Source: CAVQJU01 sp963712905
GTDB lineage: Bacteria > Acidobacteriota > Vicinamibacteria > Vicinamibacterales > CAVVIG01
Direction: 5' to 3'
NCBI GenBank assembly: GCA_963712905.1
Contig: CAVQJU010000021.1
Location: 43,043-107,042, forward strand
DNA: 64,000 bases
Within the stretch, counting starts at the first letter, position 1. Every line of letters starts with the position of its first letter. This document shows positions 52,759-61,530 of this stretch, piece after piece. The translations under genes and the position numbers were made by a program. Below the pieces are notes generated by a model. It was not told the origin of the DNA, did no database searches, and saw nothing but the letters and a program-made list of their open reading frames with translations.

Positions 52759-53448
52759 CTGCTACGGGTCCGGGCCGTCCTCTTCGACCTCGACCGCACG
52801 CTTCTCGACTTCGACCGCGCCCAGAGGGCTGCCTTGCGCGCTGCCCTCGCGGGCCTCGGCCTACCGTCCTCTCCTCCGGTCCTCGCCCGCTATCGCACCA
52901 TCAACGAGGGGCTCTGGGCCGCCTATAGGCGTGGCGAAATCGCGCAGAGCGTGCTCGAGGTCGAGCGCTTTCGCCGCTTGCTCGATGCAGTGGGGGCGCG
53001 CGAAGACCGCGCGCGCCGGCTCGCCCGCGACTTCATCGCGCAGCTGTCCTCACGGGGCGACGTTCTGCCCGGCTGCCGGCGCACCCTGGCGGCACTCCGC
53101 GGCCGCTTCGCCCTGGGCGTGGTCACGAACGGCATCGACCGCGTGCAACAGGCGCGGCTCCGCGCCGCGGGGCTTGGGCCCTTCTTCCAGGCGGTCGTCA
53201 CCTCGGAGGGCTGTGGCTTCGCCAAGCCCGACCCCCGTATCGTCGAGGCCGCGCTCGACGCCCTCGGGGTCGAAGCGGCGGAGGCGGTGTACGTGGGCGA
53301 CGACGTGGCGGTGGATGGCGAAGCCGCCGCGCGGGCGGGAACCTCGTTCGTCTGGGTCGATCGGGGCGACGCGCTGCCGCGCGGCCTGCGCCGGCCGCGC
53401 CGTCGCATCGCCCATCTGGGCGAGCTCCATTCTCTCCTCGCACTATAA
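52759..53448 (+). CDS. HAD-superfamily hydrolase
   Basis: The product (about 229 residues) has motif I VLFDLDRTLLDFD, motif II VVTNGIDRVQQ, the Lys in CGFAKPDPR and motif IV YVGDDVAVDGEAA. These fit a haloacid-dehalogenase-like phosphatase of the YjjG/phosphoglycolate type. No ATG/GTG/TTG precedes motif I in frame after the infA stop, so the start is placed at a CTG (52759) and remains uncertain. Confidence 0.82.
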   Translation: MLRVRAVLFDLDRTLLDFDRAQRAALRAALAGLGLPSSPPVLARYRTINEGLWAAYRRGEIAQSVLEVERFRRLLDAVGAREDRARRLARDFIAQLSSRGDVLPGCRRTLAALRGRFALGVVTNGIDRVQQARLRAAGLGPFFQAVVTSEGCGFAKPDPRIVEAALDALGVEAAEAVYVGDDVAVDGEAAARAGTSFVWVDRGDALPRGLRRPRRRIAHLGELHSLLAL

Positions 53449-53449
53449 T
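53444..53449 (+). promoter_or_regulatory. Possible -10 element
   Basis: TATAAT occurs just after the HAD gene and 30 nt before the GTG of the protease-like gene. No convincing -35 element was found. Confidence 0.35.
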
Positions 53450-53478
53450 CGCCCGTCGCCGAGGAGAACCCGCCTAGA

Positions 53479-54369
53479 GTGGACTCGCCGGTTTCCATCC
53501 CGCGCGCCGTCGTGCCTTCGGTGGTCTTCCTGCGCTGCGAGATCCCCGAGAGCCATCCCTCGACCGCCGTCCTGGGCCAGGAGCGCATGGGCGCGGGGGT
53601 GGCCGTGGGCGAACACCTCGTGCTCACCGCCCACTACCTCGTCCTGGGCGCCTCTTCCGCAGTGGTGGTCGGCGGCGACGGCCGACCTCGCGAAGCGAAG
53701 CGCGTGGCCCTCGATCACGAGACCGGCCTGGCCCTGCTCAGCGTGGACGGTCCCGACTTGCGCCCGGCTCCTCTGGGCCGGAGCGCCACCCTGACGCCGG
53801 GCACTCCCGTCTTCCTCCTCACCTGCTCGGGTGAGCAAGAACGGAAGGGCGCGTCGGGACTCGTGGCCTCGGTCGGACCGTTCGAGGCGTTCTGGGAGTA
53901 CATGCTGGACGACGCCATCATGACCACGGTGCTCAACCCCGGTCTCGCGGGGGCGCCCCTCTTCGACGGCGACGCGCAGGTCGTGGGGGTGGTCTCTCTC
54001 GGGCTCGCGGCCGTGGGGCGGTACAGCCTCGCCATACCCATCGACCTGTTCCTGGCCCGGCGACGCCTCCTGGAAGGCGAAGACGACCGGAAGGAGTCAC
54101 GCGCATGGCTCGGCGTCTACCCGCAGGTCAACGACGGCGCGGTGGCCATCAAGGGCGTCGTGCCCGGCGGCCCCGCCGACCAGGCCGGCCTCGCCCAGGA
54201 CGACTTCGTGCTGTCCGTGGACGGCCAGCCCGTGACCTCGTTGCGCGAGCTCTACCGCGCCTTCTGGAAGAAGGGCCCGGGCGATCCCCTCGACCTGCAG
54301 GTGCTCCGCGAATCGCAGATCCGCGTGGTCCACGTCGTCGCCGGTGACCGGTACGAGTTCTACAAGTAA
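53479..54369 (+). CDS. Trypsin-fold PDZ protein (HtrA-like) with all catalytic residues replaced
   Basis: The 296-residue protein aligns with S1C/DegP-type proteases: barrel residues 1-190, PDZ domain about 205-290 (LGVYPQVNDGAVAIKGV, GGPADQAGLAQDDFVLSVDG). The His position in VLTAHYLV reads Tyr53 with His one residue early, the Asp position in DHETGLALL is Gly83, and the Ser motif GNSGGP reads GLAGAP with Ala157. No signal peptide is seen, so it may be cytoplasmic. It is likely a binding or scaffold protein rather than a protease. Confidence 0.82.
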   Translation: MDSPVSIPRAVVPSVVFLRCEIPESHPSTAVLGQERMGAGVAVGEHLVLTAHYLVLGASSAVVVGGDGRPREAKRVALDHETGLALLSVDGPDLRPAPLGRSATLTPGTPVFLLTCSGEQERKGASGLVASVGPFEAFWEYMLDDAIMTTVLNPGLAGAPLFDGDAQVVGVVSLGLAAVGRYSLAIPIDLFLARRRLLEGEDDRKESRAWLGVYPQVNDGAVAIKGVVPGGPADQAGLAQDDFVLSVDGQPVTSLRELYRAFWKKGPGDPLDLQVLRESQIRVVHVVAGDRYEFYK

Positions 54370-54574
54370 GTCAAGCGCAGAATTTCCCGTATATCTGGCC
54401 ATTCCGCAGGTTGGGCTGCCCGGGTCGCGTCCGGGTCGCGTTGCGTCTCGGCCACGGCTTGGCTCTCTGAGGGTCCTGGCCGTGGCGCAACCTGGTCGAA
54501 GGAGGCAAGGCAGGGCCCGGGACCACGGCAACAATGGTCACGTCCTGGCCCCGGGCCGTGGTACCCTCGCCCCC

Positions 54575-55279
54575 GTGAAGGGCGCCTTCGAGCCGGGCCG
54601 GCGAAGGGTAACCGCGGCGTACTCAACAGCTCAGGTTGCATCCTTCCTCCGGCTCCCGCGCGCGACCGTCCGAGCATGGTCCCGGGGTCAGGGCTACCGG
54701 TCAGGTGGTCGGGCTCGCTTCTTCCGCCCCGTCATTCAGCCTGCGACGACTACGGGGGTCCTCGCCTTCTCCTTCGTCAACTTGATAGAGCTCCACGTCC
54801 TCGGAGCCCTTCGACGGGAGCACGGCCTTTCCCTCCAAAGCATTCGTCACTCGCTTGACTTCCTGAGCAAGCGTTACCAAGTCGAGCACCCGCTGGCCGA
54901 TATGGATCTGCTAACAGACGGCCTAGACCTATGGCTGAAGGAGCTCGGCGTCCTGATCGCAACCTCTCGCGATGGACAGATCGGCATCCGTGAGGTCGTC
55001 GAGGCGCATCTCCAAAGGGTCACGCGCGATGAGCACGGCCATGCACTCAACCTGTACCCGTTCACGCGCGACGCCCTTCTTGAGGCGCCGCGGTCCATCG
55101 TGATCGATCCAATGATCGCCTTCGGCCAGCCAGTCCTCGTTGGCAGCAACATCCCGACAAGAATCATCGAGGGCCGCTTCTCGGCAGGCGACTCCTTCGA
55201 AGTGCTCGCCGGAGACTACAATCGAACCACCGACGAAATCCAGGAAGCCATCCGCTGGGAACGACGGCGCGCCGCCTGA
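54575..55279 (+). CDS. vapB45: VapB45-like antitoxin (HTH plus DUF433)
   Basis: The 234-residue protein has a MerR-like N-terminal helix-turn-helix (YSTAQVASFLRLPRATVRAW) and a C-terminal DUF433 domain (FGQPVLVGSNIPTRIIEGRF, VLAGDYNRTTDEIQEAIRWE). This domain pair and length match VapB45 of Mycobacterium tuberculosis. It would neutralise the partner toxin and repress the operon. Its stop overlaps the toxin frame by a few bases. GTG 54575 is chosen because the longer ORF upstream lacks protein-like character. Confidence 0.85.
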   Translation: MKGAFEPGRRRVTAAYSTAQVASFLRLPRATVRAWSRGQGYRSGGRARFFRPVIQPATTTGVLAFSFVNLIELHVLGALRREHGLSLQSIRHSLDFLSKRYQVEHPLADMDLLTDGLDLWLKELGVLIATSRDGQIGIREVVEAHLQRVTRDEHGHALNLYPFTRDALLEAPRSIVIDPMIAFGQPVLVGSNIPTRIIEGRFSAGDSFEVLAGDYNRTTDEIQEAIRWERRRAA

Positions 55280-55724
55280 GCCGATCTTCTTCGTCGAGCA
55301 TGGCCTGGGCCGCTACGCGGTAGTGAACGCACTGCGCGCCGCGGGGGCGCGTGTCGAGCACCATAGCACCCACTTTTCTGACAACGCGAAGGACTCGGAG
55401 TGGCTGCCGATCGTCGGAAAAGAGGGATGGATCATCCTGTCGAAAGACCTCGGCATCCGCTGGAACGAGGTTGAGCGGGACGCGATTTTTGAAACGGGGG
55501 CCCGCGCCTTCCTGCTTTCGGAACAGGACCTGTCTGGGGCACAGATGGCCAATGCCGTCACGAGGGCACTTCCGCGGATGCTGGCCATCTGTCGAAGTCA
55601 TCAACCGCCCTTCATCGCGCGTATCACTCCCTCCGGCCACGTCACCGTCCTAGCAGGACTCTATCGGAGCTGGAAGCGGCGCCGACGCGCGGTGCGCCGC
55701 GCCAAACAGGTCCGCACCAAGTAG
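55272..55724 (+). CDS. vapC45: VapC45-like PIN-domain toxin
   Basis: The product (about 150 residues) has the PIN-like layout: FFVEHGLGRYAVVNALRAAG, THFSDNAKDSEWLPIVGKEG, and IILSKDLGIRWNEVERDAI. In many relatives the first acidic residue is Asp in FFDRDLG; here the sequence reads FFVEHGLG, so Glu may take that role. It would cleave RNA. No standard start codon lies at the expected place, so 55272 is an estimate; it overlaps the antitoxin stop. Confidence 0.78.
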   Translation, partial: PPEPIFFVEHGLGRYAVVNALRAAGARVEHHSTHFSDNAKDSEWLPIVGKEGWIILSKDLGIRWNEVERDAIFETGARAFLLSEQDLSGAQMANAVTRALPRMLAICRSHQPPFIARITPSGHVTVLAGLYRSWKRRRRAVRRAKQVRTK

Positions 55725-55763
55725 AGGTAGACTGCGGCCCCCTCCGGAAAAGGCCCGTGAGCA

Positions 55764-56047
55764 ATGGCCGAGAAGGAAGACCCGATCGCGAGCGCCCGGC
55801 TTCTGATTGCGGGCGTCAAGGATCTGCCAGCGAATCACCCCGACCGCCCACCAAGACTGAAAACGCCCAGATTGAGACTACGGCCGCCATGCGCGATGCA
55901 CTCGATAGGGCGACGGCCGCGCTCACGGCCCTGGTGGAATCGAGCAACGGCAACACGAAAACGATGGCCAGGCTCCAGAAGGTCCTGATCGCCTTGACGG
56001 TCGTCTACGTCGTGCTCACCGGGCTTCAGCTCTGGATGCACAAATAG
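55764..56047 (+). CDS. Small membrane protein, possible frameshift
   Basis: The N-terminus in one frame (MAEKEDPIASARLLIAGVKD) and the C-terminus in another (AQIETTAAMRDALDRATAAL, then VLIALTVVYVVLTGLQLWM) are both protein-like and would join near 55850. The last 20 residues form one membrane segment, preceded by a helical region. Function unknown. Confidence 0.45.
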
Positions 56048-56091
56048 AAGGAGGCCCGGCCGAAGCCGCCGGCCCCAGGCTAACCGCGGGC

Positions 56092-56272
56092 CTACGCGGC
56101 GAGCTTCGCCTTGAGCCATTCCGCGAAGGCCTCCTCGAAGAACGCGGCCAGGATGCTCGCCTCGTCCACATCGCGTCGCAGCTTCGCCTGTAGGTCGTAC
56201 TTGGCCTCCCGGAGCCGAATCCACGGCTGAGCCGGATACGTTGCTAGCTGGGCCTGCGGGTCTGGGACTCGG
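56092..56272 (-). pseudogene. Possible small ORF or remnant
   Basis: The minus strand reads PWIRLREAKYDLQAKLRRDV then DEASILAAFFEEAFAEWLKA before a TAG at 56092-56094. It looks like the C-terminal end of a small helical protein, but no start codon is evident. Low confidence. Confidence 0.3.
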
Positions 56273-56313
56273 ATGTCCGCAGCAGGACTTGACGAGCACG
56301 CGTCCGCCCGCGC

Positions 56314-58893
56314 CTATCGCAGCCCTTCGAGCACGGCAAGGTGGGATGCAAAACGGAGGTAGGTGTAGGCGTAGCTGTCGCTTTCCCTTATGACGGACGC
56401 GCCGACGTTCTCTACTCCGGCGGTTTCGCTGACAGTCAGGCGGCGCCACTGCGTCCGACGGCCCGTTTCCAGATCGATGCGGTCGATTCGCGTGCTGTGC
56501 TCCTGTTGGGCATAGACGCCATCTCTTGCCCATGACACAACCAGCTCGTCTGCACGAAGGCCGGCCGCAGGAACGGTCTTCGACAGAGCGAAGGAATGCA
56601 CGACCCATGTGCCTTCGGGCCGGCGCAAGAGCACCCGCCCTCCGTCCGGTGAGCAAGAGAAGCTGGGGGCATTTCCCGACCCCCATGGCATCGTTCGTGG
56701 ACTAAACGGCAGTGACACCTCGGCCGGAGAACCCCCACCTAGCGATTGAAGGAAGAGGCGAAGCGCGCCAGAGCGGTCACGCGCGGTGAAGAGTACTTCG
56801 ACGTTACTGCGCCACGCAGGCTCGTAGTCAGTCAGGTCTGGGCTTCCCAATTGCCGTGCGGATCCGGGTCCCACGGGCAAGGCCACCAGCCCCTGTGGCG
56901 CCTCTTCCCCAACTACCGACAAGATCCAATTGCCGTCGGGCGATATCGCCCATCCCACGCCCTCGCCGATACGGACGGCCGGACCACCGTCTGTCGGCCG
57001 AAGGTAGGTCGTGGACCAGGCACCGCCGCCCGAAGCCCCCTCGACGATGAGTATCTTCCGACCGTCAAGGCTCAGATCGTAGGCATTGGAGCCATCCAGC
57101 CAGGACAGGTCTCGCTCGACGCTGCCCGTGGACTCGGTTCTCGCAACAGCGTGCACCCGCACTCGCTGGTTCGAGATGAGGACTCGACCCGCTCGCGTCA
57201 CATCTTGAAGGATCGCAAACTCGGGAAGCCTCGCAAGAAGGCGCCGCTTGCCCGACAGCGTGACCGCTTCGACGGCCGCGGCGCCTCGGCCATCCTGATA
57301 GGTGAACCAGATCTCGTCGCCCGAAGGCGACCAGGCGAGGCCTCGGGGACGGAACAATACCTCTGTCAGTTTGGTCCGGTGGCCTTGGCGATCCACGACT
57401 ATGACGGAGCCGCGACCTGAATCGTACGAATGCTCCAGGACGGCGACCCGCGACCCGTCTCGCGAGACACGCGGGTACAAGAGAAGCGCAGACGTGGCGA
57501 TCGGATGCCCCAACGGAAACTCCAGACTGTAGACATCGCCGCAGCGGACGACCGCCAGTTCCCGGCTGTCCGGCGCCCAGTCAGCGCCACGAACCCCCTC
57601 GATCAAAGGGCGAGGAGCACCGCCCCCCAAGGATGATTGGGCGAGCGTCCCGCATACCGCGTTGCCGGTGCCGTCGTATCGAGTACCAAGGAGCAACGCC
57701 ATCTCTCCAGTGCTCGAGATCGAGAGTACCGTTCCTTCAATTTCGAGCGGTCGCGATTCCACGCTCCCCATCCGCGCGGAGTACACGCGGGCCGGGTTGT
57801 CCTCCCATCGTGCTCCGTAGACAACCACTTCGCCATCTGGAGCAAAGCGGCCCGAGAGCACATATCCGTTGCGCCAGGTTAGTTGCGTCATTCTCGGGAC
57901 GCTCGATGCTGTTCCCCCGAGGCCCCACTTGCGACCCAGTAGTAGGGCACCGGCGAGAAGGACTGAGATGGCAAGACCCCGGACTATGGCGGCCGAGAGG
58001 TGTGGAGCCTGCATCGCCTGGCCCGTCCCCGGCGTGCTGATCGAGGAAGATCCTTCCAGAGCGAACGCAAGATCGCGTGCCGACTGGAACCGCTCTTCAG
58101 CACGCTTCTCGAGACAGCGCATGACGACACGGACGAGGCTCGGGGGTATTCCGGTAACGCTCAGAGTCGGATCCGGGGCCTCCTCTCGCAGGATAGCGGT
58201 CATCGTTTCGGGCGCGGTCTTGCGCCGGAAGGGATTAGAACCCGCGAGCATCTCAAACATGACTATGCCCAGAGCAAACGTATCCGTACGCGGTGTTGCT
58301 ATTTCGCCGCGTACCTGCTCGGGCGCCATGTAGCCGACCGTGCCGAGGACTGTGCCTGGTGCTGTGTGATCTTGGGACTTTGTAGAGAGTGTGTTCAGGT
58401 CGCACGTGGTGGGGCCCTCGTGGCGGGCCAGGCCGAAGTCCAGAATCTTGATGCTGCCATCTAAGGTCAGAAACAGGTTCTCTGGCTTCACGTCGCGATG
58501 GACGACGCCCTTGTCGTGAGCGGCGGCCAGGCCCCGAGCTATTCCCACGGCGATGTCGACCGTTTTGCGAACGCTGAGGGGGCCGAGTCGCAACCGGTCG
58601 CGAAGGGTCTCACCCTCCAGTAACTCGGTCACGCAGTAGGCGATGTTCTCGTGGGCTCCGACGTCGAAGAGGGCGAGTATGTTGGGGTGCGAAAGCGCCG
58701 CGACCGCCCTCGCTTCGCGGTTGAAGCGGGCTAGCGCGCTCGGATCTTCGCCAACGGCTTCGGGAAGCACCTTGAGCGCCACGAATCGCCCGAGGCGGGT
58801 ATCGAGGGCGCGATACACCTCACCCATACCCCCCACCGCTAGGGGTGCCACGACTTCATAGGGTCCCAAGCGAGCGCCAACGTGCAGGGTCAT
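56314..58893 (-). CDS. Serine/threonine protein kinase with TolB-like propeller
   Basis: The 859-residue protein has a Hanks-type kinase (residues 10-275): GGMGEVYRALDTRLGRFVAL with Lys, HRDVKPENLFL, ILDFGLARHEG and GTVGYMAPEQVRG. One membrane segment (LAISVLLAGALLLG, near 310) separates it from an extracytoplasmic WD40/TolB-type domain with repeats such as RYDGTGNAVCGTL and SPSGDEIWFTYQDG. This form is characteristic of Acidobacteriota, where it probably senses outside signals. Targets are unknown. Confidence 0.9.
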   Translation of the reverse strand: MTLHVGARLGPYEVVAPLAVGGMGEVYRALDTRLGRFVALKVLPEAVGEDPSALARFNREARAVAALSHPNILALFDVGAHENIAYCVTELLEGETLRDRLRLGPLSVRKTVDIAVGIARGLAAAHDKGVVHRDVKPENLFLTLDGSIKILDFGLARHEGPTTCDLNTLSTKSQDHTAPGTVLGTVGYMAPEQVRGEIATPRTDTFALGIVMFEMLAGSNPFRRKTAPETMTAILREEAPDPTLSVTGIPPSLVRVVMRCLEKRAEERFQSARDLAFALEGSSSISTPGTGQAMQAPHLSAAIVRGLAISVLLAGALLLGRKWGLGGTASSVPRMTQLTWRNGYVLSGRFAPDGEVVVYGARWEDNPARVYSARMGSVESRPLEIEGTVLSISSTGEMALLLGTRYDGTGNAVCGTLAQSSLGGGAPRPLIEGVRGADWAPDSRELAVVRCGDVYSLEFPLGHPIATSALLLYPRVSRDGSRVAVLEHSYDSGRGSVIVVDRQGHRTKLTEVLFRPRGLAWSPSGDEIWFTYQDGRGAAAVEAVTLSGKRRLLARLPEFAILQDVTRAGRVLISNQRVRVHAVARTESTGSVERDLSWLDGSNAYDLSLDGRKILIVEGASGGGAWSTTYLRPTDGGPAVRIGEGVGWAISPDGNWILSVVGEEAPQGLVALPVGPGSARQLGSPDLTDYEPAWRSNVEVLFTARDRSGALRLFLQSLGGGSPAEVSLPFSPRTMPWGSGNAPSFSCSPDGGRVLLRRPEGTWVVHSFALSKTVPAAGLRADELVVSWARDGVYAQQEHSTRIDRIDLETGRRTQWRRLTVSETAGVENVGASVIRESDSYAYTYLRFASHLAVLEGLR

Positions 58894-59442
58894 GCGCAGC
58901 CGGTATCGCTATTACTTGAGCGGGGATTCTATCTTGAGACTCCAGGTGCGCGGGCCAGCGGTGTTGGCAATGGTTGCCTCCAAGGACAAGAGAAAGGCGA
59001 GGCTCTCGCCGACCCTGCAGAGCCGCCGGAATGGCACCTTCGGAACGGCGAGGAGACTTGTTAGAAGGGGCCCTGCCTCGACGGGGATCGACGAGGCTGG
59101 TCGCCCCTTCGCCTGCCGTCCCGCTCTAGGCGCACGCGGTCGTCGTGGTCCTCGAGGAGCTGCCGGCACCACTTCCGCAAGATCGGCCCATGAAGGCCCT
59201 CGTCCAGCCCTTGGCGAATCTCCTCCACCTCGGCCTCTCTCAGCATGCCCGGGATCCTCCCCCAGGGCTGAGCCGCATCAGGTCCAGGTCACACGTTGGC
59301 GTCGGGATTCCTTACAGTCTGTCGGCATTCTTTACATCCGAGCTTGATTCGCGTCGCCCAAGTGAGCATGGTGCCTAGCTCCGCGCCCCAAGACGCGTTT
59401 GGCGAGATTCTTGCTAGGCCTTCCCGAACCGGAGGGAACCCA
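58894..59442. other. Non-coding interval, no convincing gene
   Basis: This 549-nt stretch separates the divergent kinase and PEP-CTERM genes. The best candidate is a minus-strand ORF at 59061-59246 (61 residues, starting MLREAEVEEIRQGLDEGLHG), which is short and unsupported. A ribosome binding site (GGAGG) lies just before 59443. Confidence 0.4.
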
Positions 59443-60063
59443 ATGAGGTTGGTTTCGAGGCTGGTCGGCTTGATGATGTTGGTGGGGATTGCCGGAGCGG
59501 CCGAGGCGACACCCGTCTACTACACGTTCACCGGAGAAATCACGCAGACCTACGACTACTTGACCGGCATCGTCAACGATCCACTCGGCGGCTTGGCTGT
59601 GGGAGACTCTGTTTCCTACACGTTCTTGGTGGACACGTCCTTGCCTGGCACCCAACGCTACCTGGGAGTCACCAGCCCCACTGGCGGCTTCTACGTGGAC
59701 TTCATCGGCGGCGGCCCGCTGCTCCCAATGACCGGAACGGGCCAGGACTTCGAATACAACTACGGTTTCAGCTACTACCTCGTTGGTAGCCGCGGCTTTC
59801 AGTACTACGACGTCGTCGAGGTCGTCAAGGGCACTGCTGCAGACATCTCGACCTGGGTCGTTGGGGATAGTGGCTTCTATTCGTACGACTATGTCGACGA
59901 CCGCTATGGCACCGGCGCCTCCGGCCAGTATTTCCATGTCTATTCCTCCGACCTCACCCTGACCAGCATCAGCGACATCGCACCGATTCCGGAGCCTGGC
60001 ACCGTCGCTCTCCTCGGCGCGGGCCTGCTTGGCCTCGTAGCACTTCGTCGCCGAGCAGCGTAG
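59443..60063 (+). CDS. PEP-CTERM sorting-signal exported protein
   Basis: ATG 59443 after GGAGG gives 206 residues. A signal peptide (LVGLMMLVGIAGAAEAT) precedes a beta-rich domain with YTFTGEITQTYDYLTGIV. The C-terminal PIPEPGTVALLGAGLLGL plus RRRAA is the PEP-CTERM anchor recognised by exosortase in Gram-negative, exopolysaccharide-producing bacteria. No exosortase is visible in the window. Function of the passenger is unknown. Confidence 0.88.
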   Translation: MRLVSRLVGLMMLVGIAGAAEATPVYYTFTGEITQTYDYLTGIVNDPLGGLAVGDSVSYTFLVDTSLPGTQRYLGVTSPTGGFYVDFIGGGPLLPMTGTGQDFEYNYGFSYYLVGSRGFQYYDVVEVVKGTAADISTWVVGDSGFYSYDYVDDRYGTGASGQYFHVYSSDLTLTSISDIAPIPEPGTVALLGAGLLGLVALRRRAA

Positions 60064-60444
60064 GCAGCTCCAAACCGACCGCCGGACCAGAGCCGGGTGA
60101 CAAGCCCGGCTCTTCGTGCGTTGGGACACTCCGCGAACCGTCAAAACGTCTCGGTAGTCGGGGCCAGAGAAGCCGCTACCGTGGCCGGCATGTTCTGCGT
60201 CGCCCTTGTCACGGACTGCGCTGGCACCTACGCCCGGTTCGTCGAAGGCGAGCCCCGAATCGACGTCGGGGGCGGCCTCTCGATCGAGATTGAATTGCTT
60301 TCGATGACCGAGGAACGCGACGCCGCCCTGCGCCCCGCTGAGGTGCTCCAGGCGCCTCACGACCGCCAGCGGAGGCGCCAGAGAGGCCCCGCCGTCAGCC
60401 CGATGCCCCGGCTCTTCGAATAAAGGCCAGGGCGCCGCGGACGC
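60064..60444. other. Non-coding interval with terminator
   Basis: Apart from the hairpin at 60089-60114, I see nothing supportable here. The ORFs present on both strands lack start signals or family resemblance. Confidence 0.45.
60089..60114 (+). terminator. Rho-independent terminator-like hairpin
   Basis: A 9-bp perfect stem, AGAGCCGGG (60089-60097) with CCCGGCTCT (60105-60113), and a 7-nt loop lies 26 nt after the PEP-CTERM stop. The trailing T run is weak. Confidence 0.6.
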
Positions 60445-60879
60445 GTGCGCACTCTCCAGGAGGTCTACGAGCGCTCGATGGCGCGCACGTCCTTCGCCAT
60501 GGTGATGCTGCTTCTCACCGCGGGAATGGCATTGCTCCTGGGCGTGGTCGGCATCTACGGCGTCACCTCCTACGCCATCTCGCAGCGGACTCGCGAGATC
60601 GGCATCCGCCTGGCCCTCGGGGCGCGCGGACCGACGCTTGTCCGGATGGTCGTCGTGGAGGGCCTGAAGCTCGCCGCCCTCGGTGCCTTGTGTGGGCTGG
60701 GCACGGCGTTCGGCCTGAGCCGCCTCATGGCCGCGCTCCTCTTCGGGGTGGGGGCAGCGGATCCCGCGACTTTCGCCCTCGTCGCGGTGACCCTGCTGTC
60801 GGCGGCCACGATCGCGAGCTACCTGCCGGCGCGACGCATGACCAAGGTCGACCCGGTGGAGGCCCTGCGGGCTGAATAG
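60445..60879 (+). pseudogene. C-terminal fragment of a MacB/FtsX-type (ADOP) permease
   Basis: The 144 residues VRTLQEVYERSMARTSFAMV...GIYGVTSYAISQRTREIGI...LPARRMTKVDPVEALRAE are the C-terminal three-helix end of the acidobacterial ADOP-type ABC permease, usually about 800 residues. The rest of the gene is not upstream. It is a remnant, probably not functional, though it has a GTG start. Confidence 0.8.
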
Positions 60880-60938
60880 GAAGCGCGCACGCGGCAACGT
60901 TGCGAGGTAGAGTGCTTCCGTAGTTTCTACGGATAGCC

Positions 60939-61490
60939 ATGGCCATCCTGAAGGTCGCGCGCATCGGCCATCCCGTGGTGCGGGCCGAAGCCCGGCCGGT
61001 GCCCGTGTCCAAGATCGGGTCGGCCGAGATCCAGCGGCTCATCGACGACATGGAAGAGACGATGCACGAGTACGATGGCGTGGGCCTGGCCGCGCCGCAG
61101 GTGCACGTGGGCTTTCGCCTGGCCGTGATCGAGGTGCCCGAGTCCGACGAGCGCGCGCGCGACGCCGTTCCCTTCACGGTGCTCGTGAACCCGGTGGTCG
61201 TGCCGCAGGGCGACGCGAAGCTCGCGGGCTTCGAGGGATGCCTCTCCATTCCCGATCTCCGCGGCCAGGTCTCACGTCACGAGAGCGTCCGCCTCGAGGC
61301 CTTCGACCGGAAGGGGCGACCCTACGTGGTGGAGGCCAAGGGCTTCTTCGCACGGGTGATCCAGCACGAGTGCGACCATCTCGACGGCCGGGTGTACCTC
61401 GACCGCATGACCGACCTCAAGACCCTGAGCTTCATCCGCGAGTTCGAGCGCTTCGTGGAGCCGCCGCCCGAGGACGACGGGGCGGCCTGA
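60939..61490 (+). CDS. def: Peptide deformylase
   Basis: The 183-residue enzyme removes the formyl group from new proteins. Motif 1 GVGLAAPQV, motif 2 EGCLSIP (Cys ligand) and motif 3 QHECDHLDG (two His ligands and catalytic Glu) are intact. Length is typical. It lies 40 nt upstream of thyX on the same strand. Confidence 0.95.
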   Translation: MAILKVARIGHPVVRAEARPVPVSKIGSAEIQRLIDDMEETMHEYDGVGLAAPQVHVGFRLAVIEVPESDERARDAVPFTVLVNPVVVPQGDAKLAGFEGCLSIPDLRGQVSRHESVRLEAFDRKGRPYVVEAKGFFARVIQHECDHLDGRVYLDRMTDLKTLSFIREFERFVEPPPEDDGAA

Positions 61491-61530
61491 TCGGTAGCGA
61501 AGCAGAGATCTGGTAGGCTTGGGCCCTCGC

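Noticed and set aside
59061..59246. 61-residue minus-strand ORF
   Set aside because: Short, with no ribosome binding site or family evidence; kept only as a note in the intergenic entry.
60097..60423. 108-codon plus-strand ORF
   Set aside because: No start signal, begins inside the terminator hairpin, and has low protein-like character.
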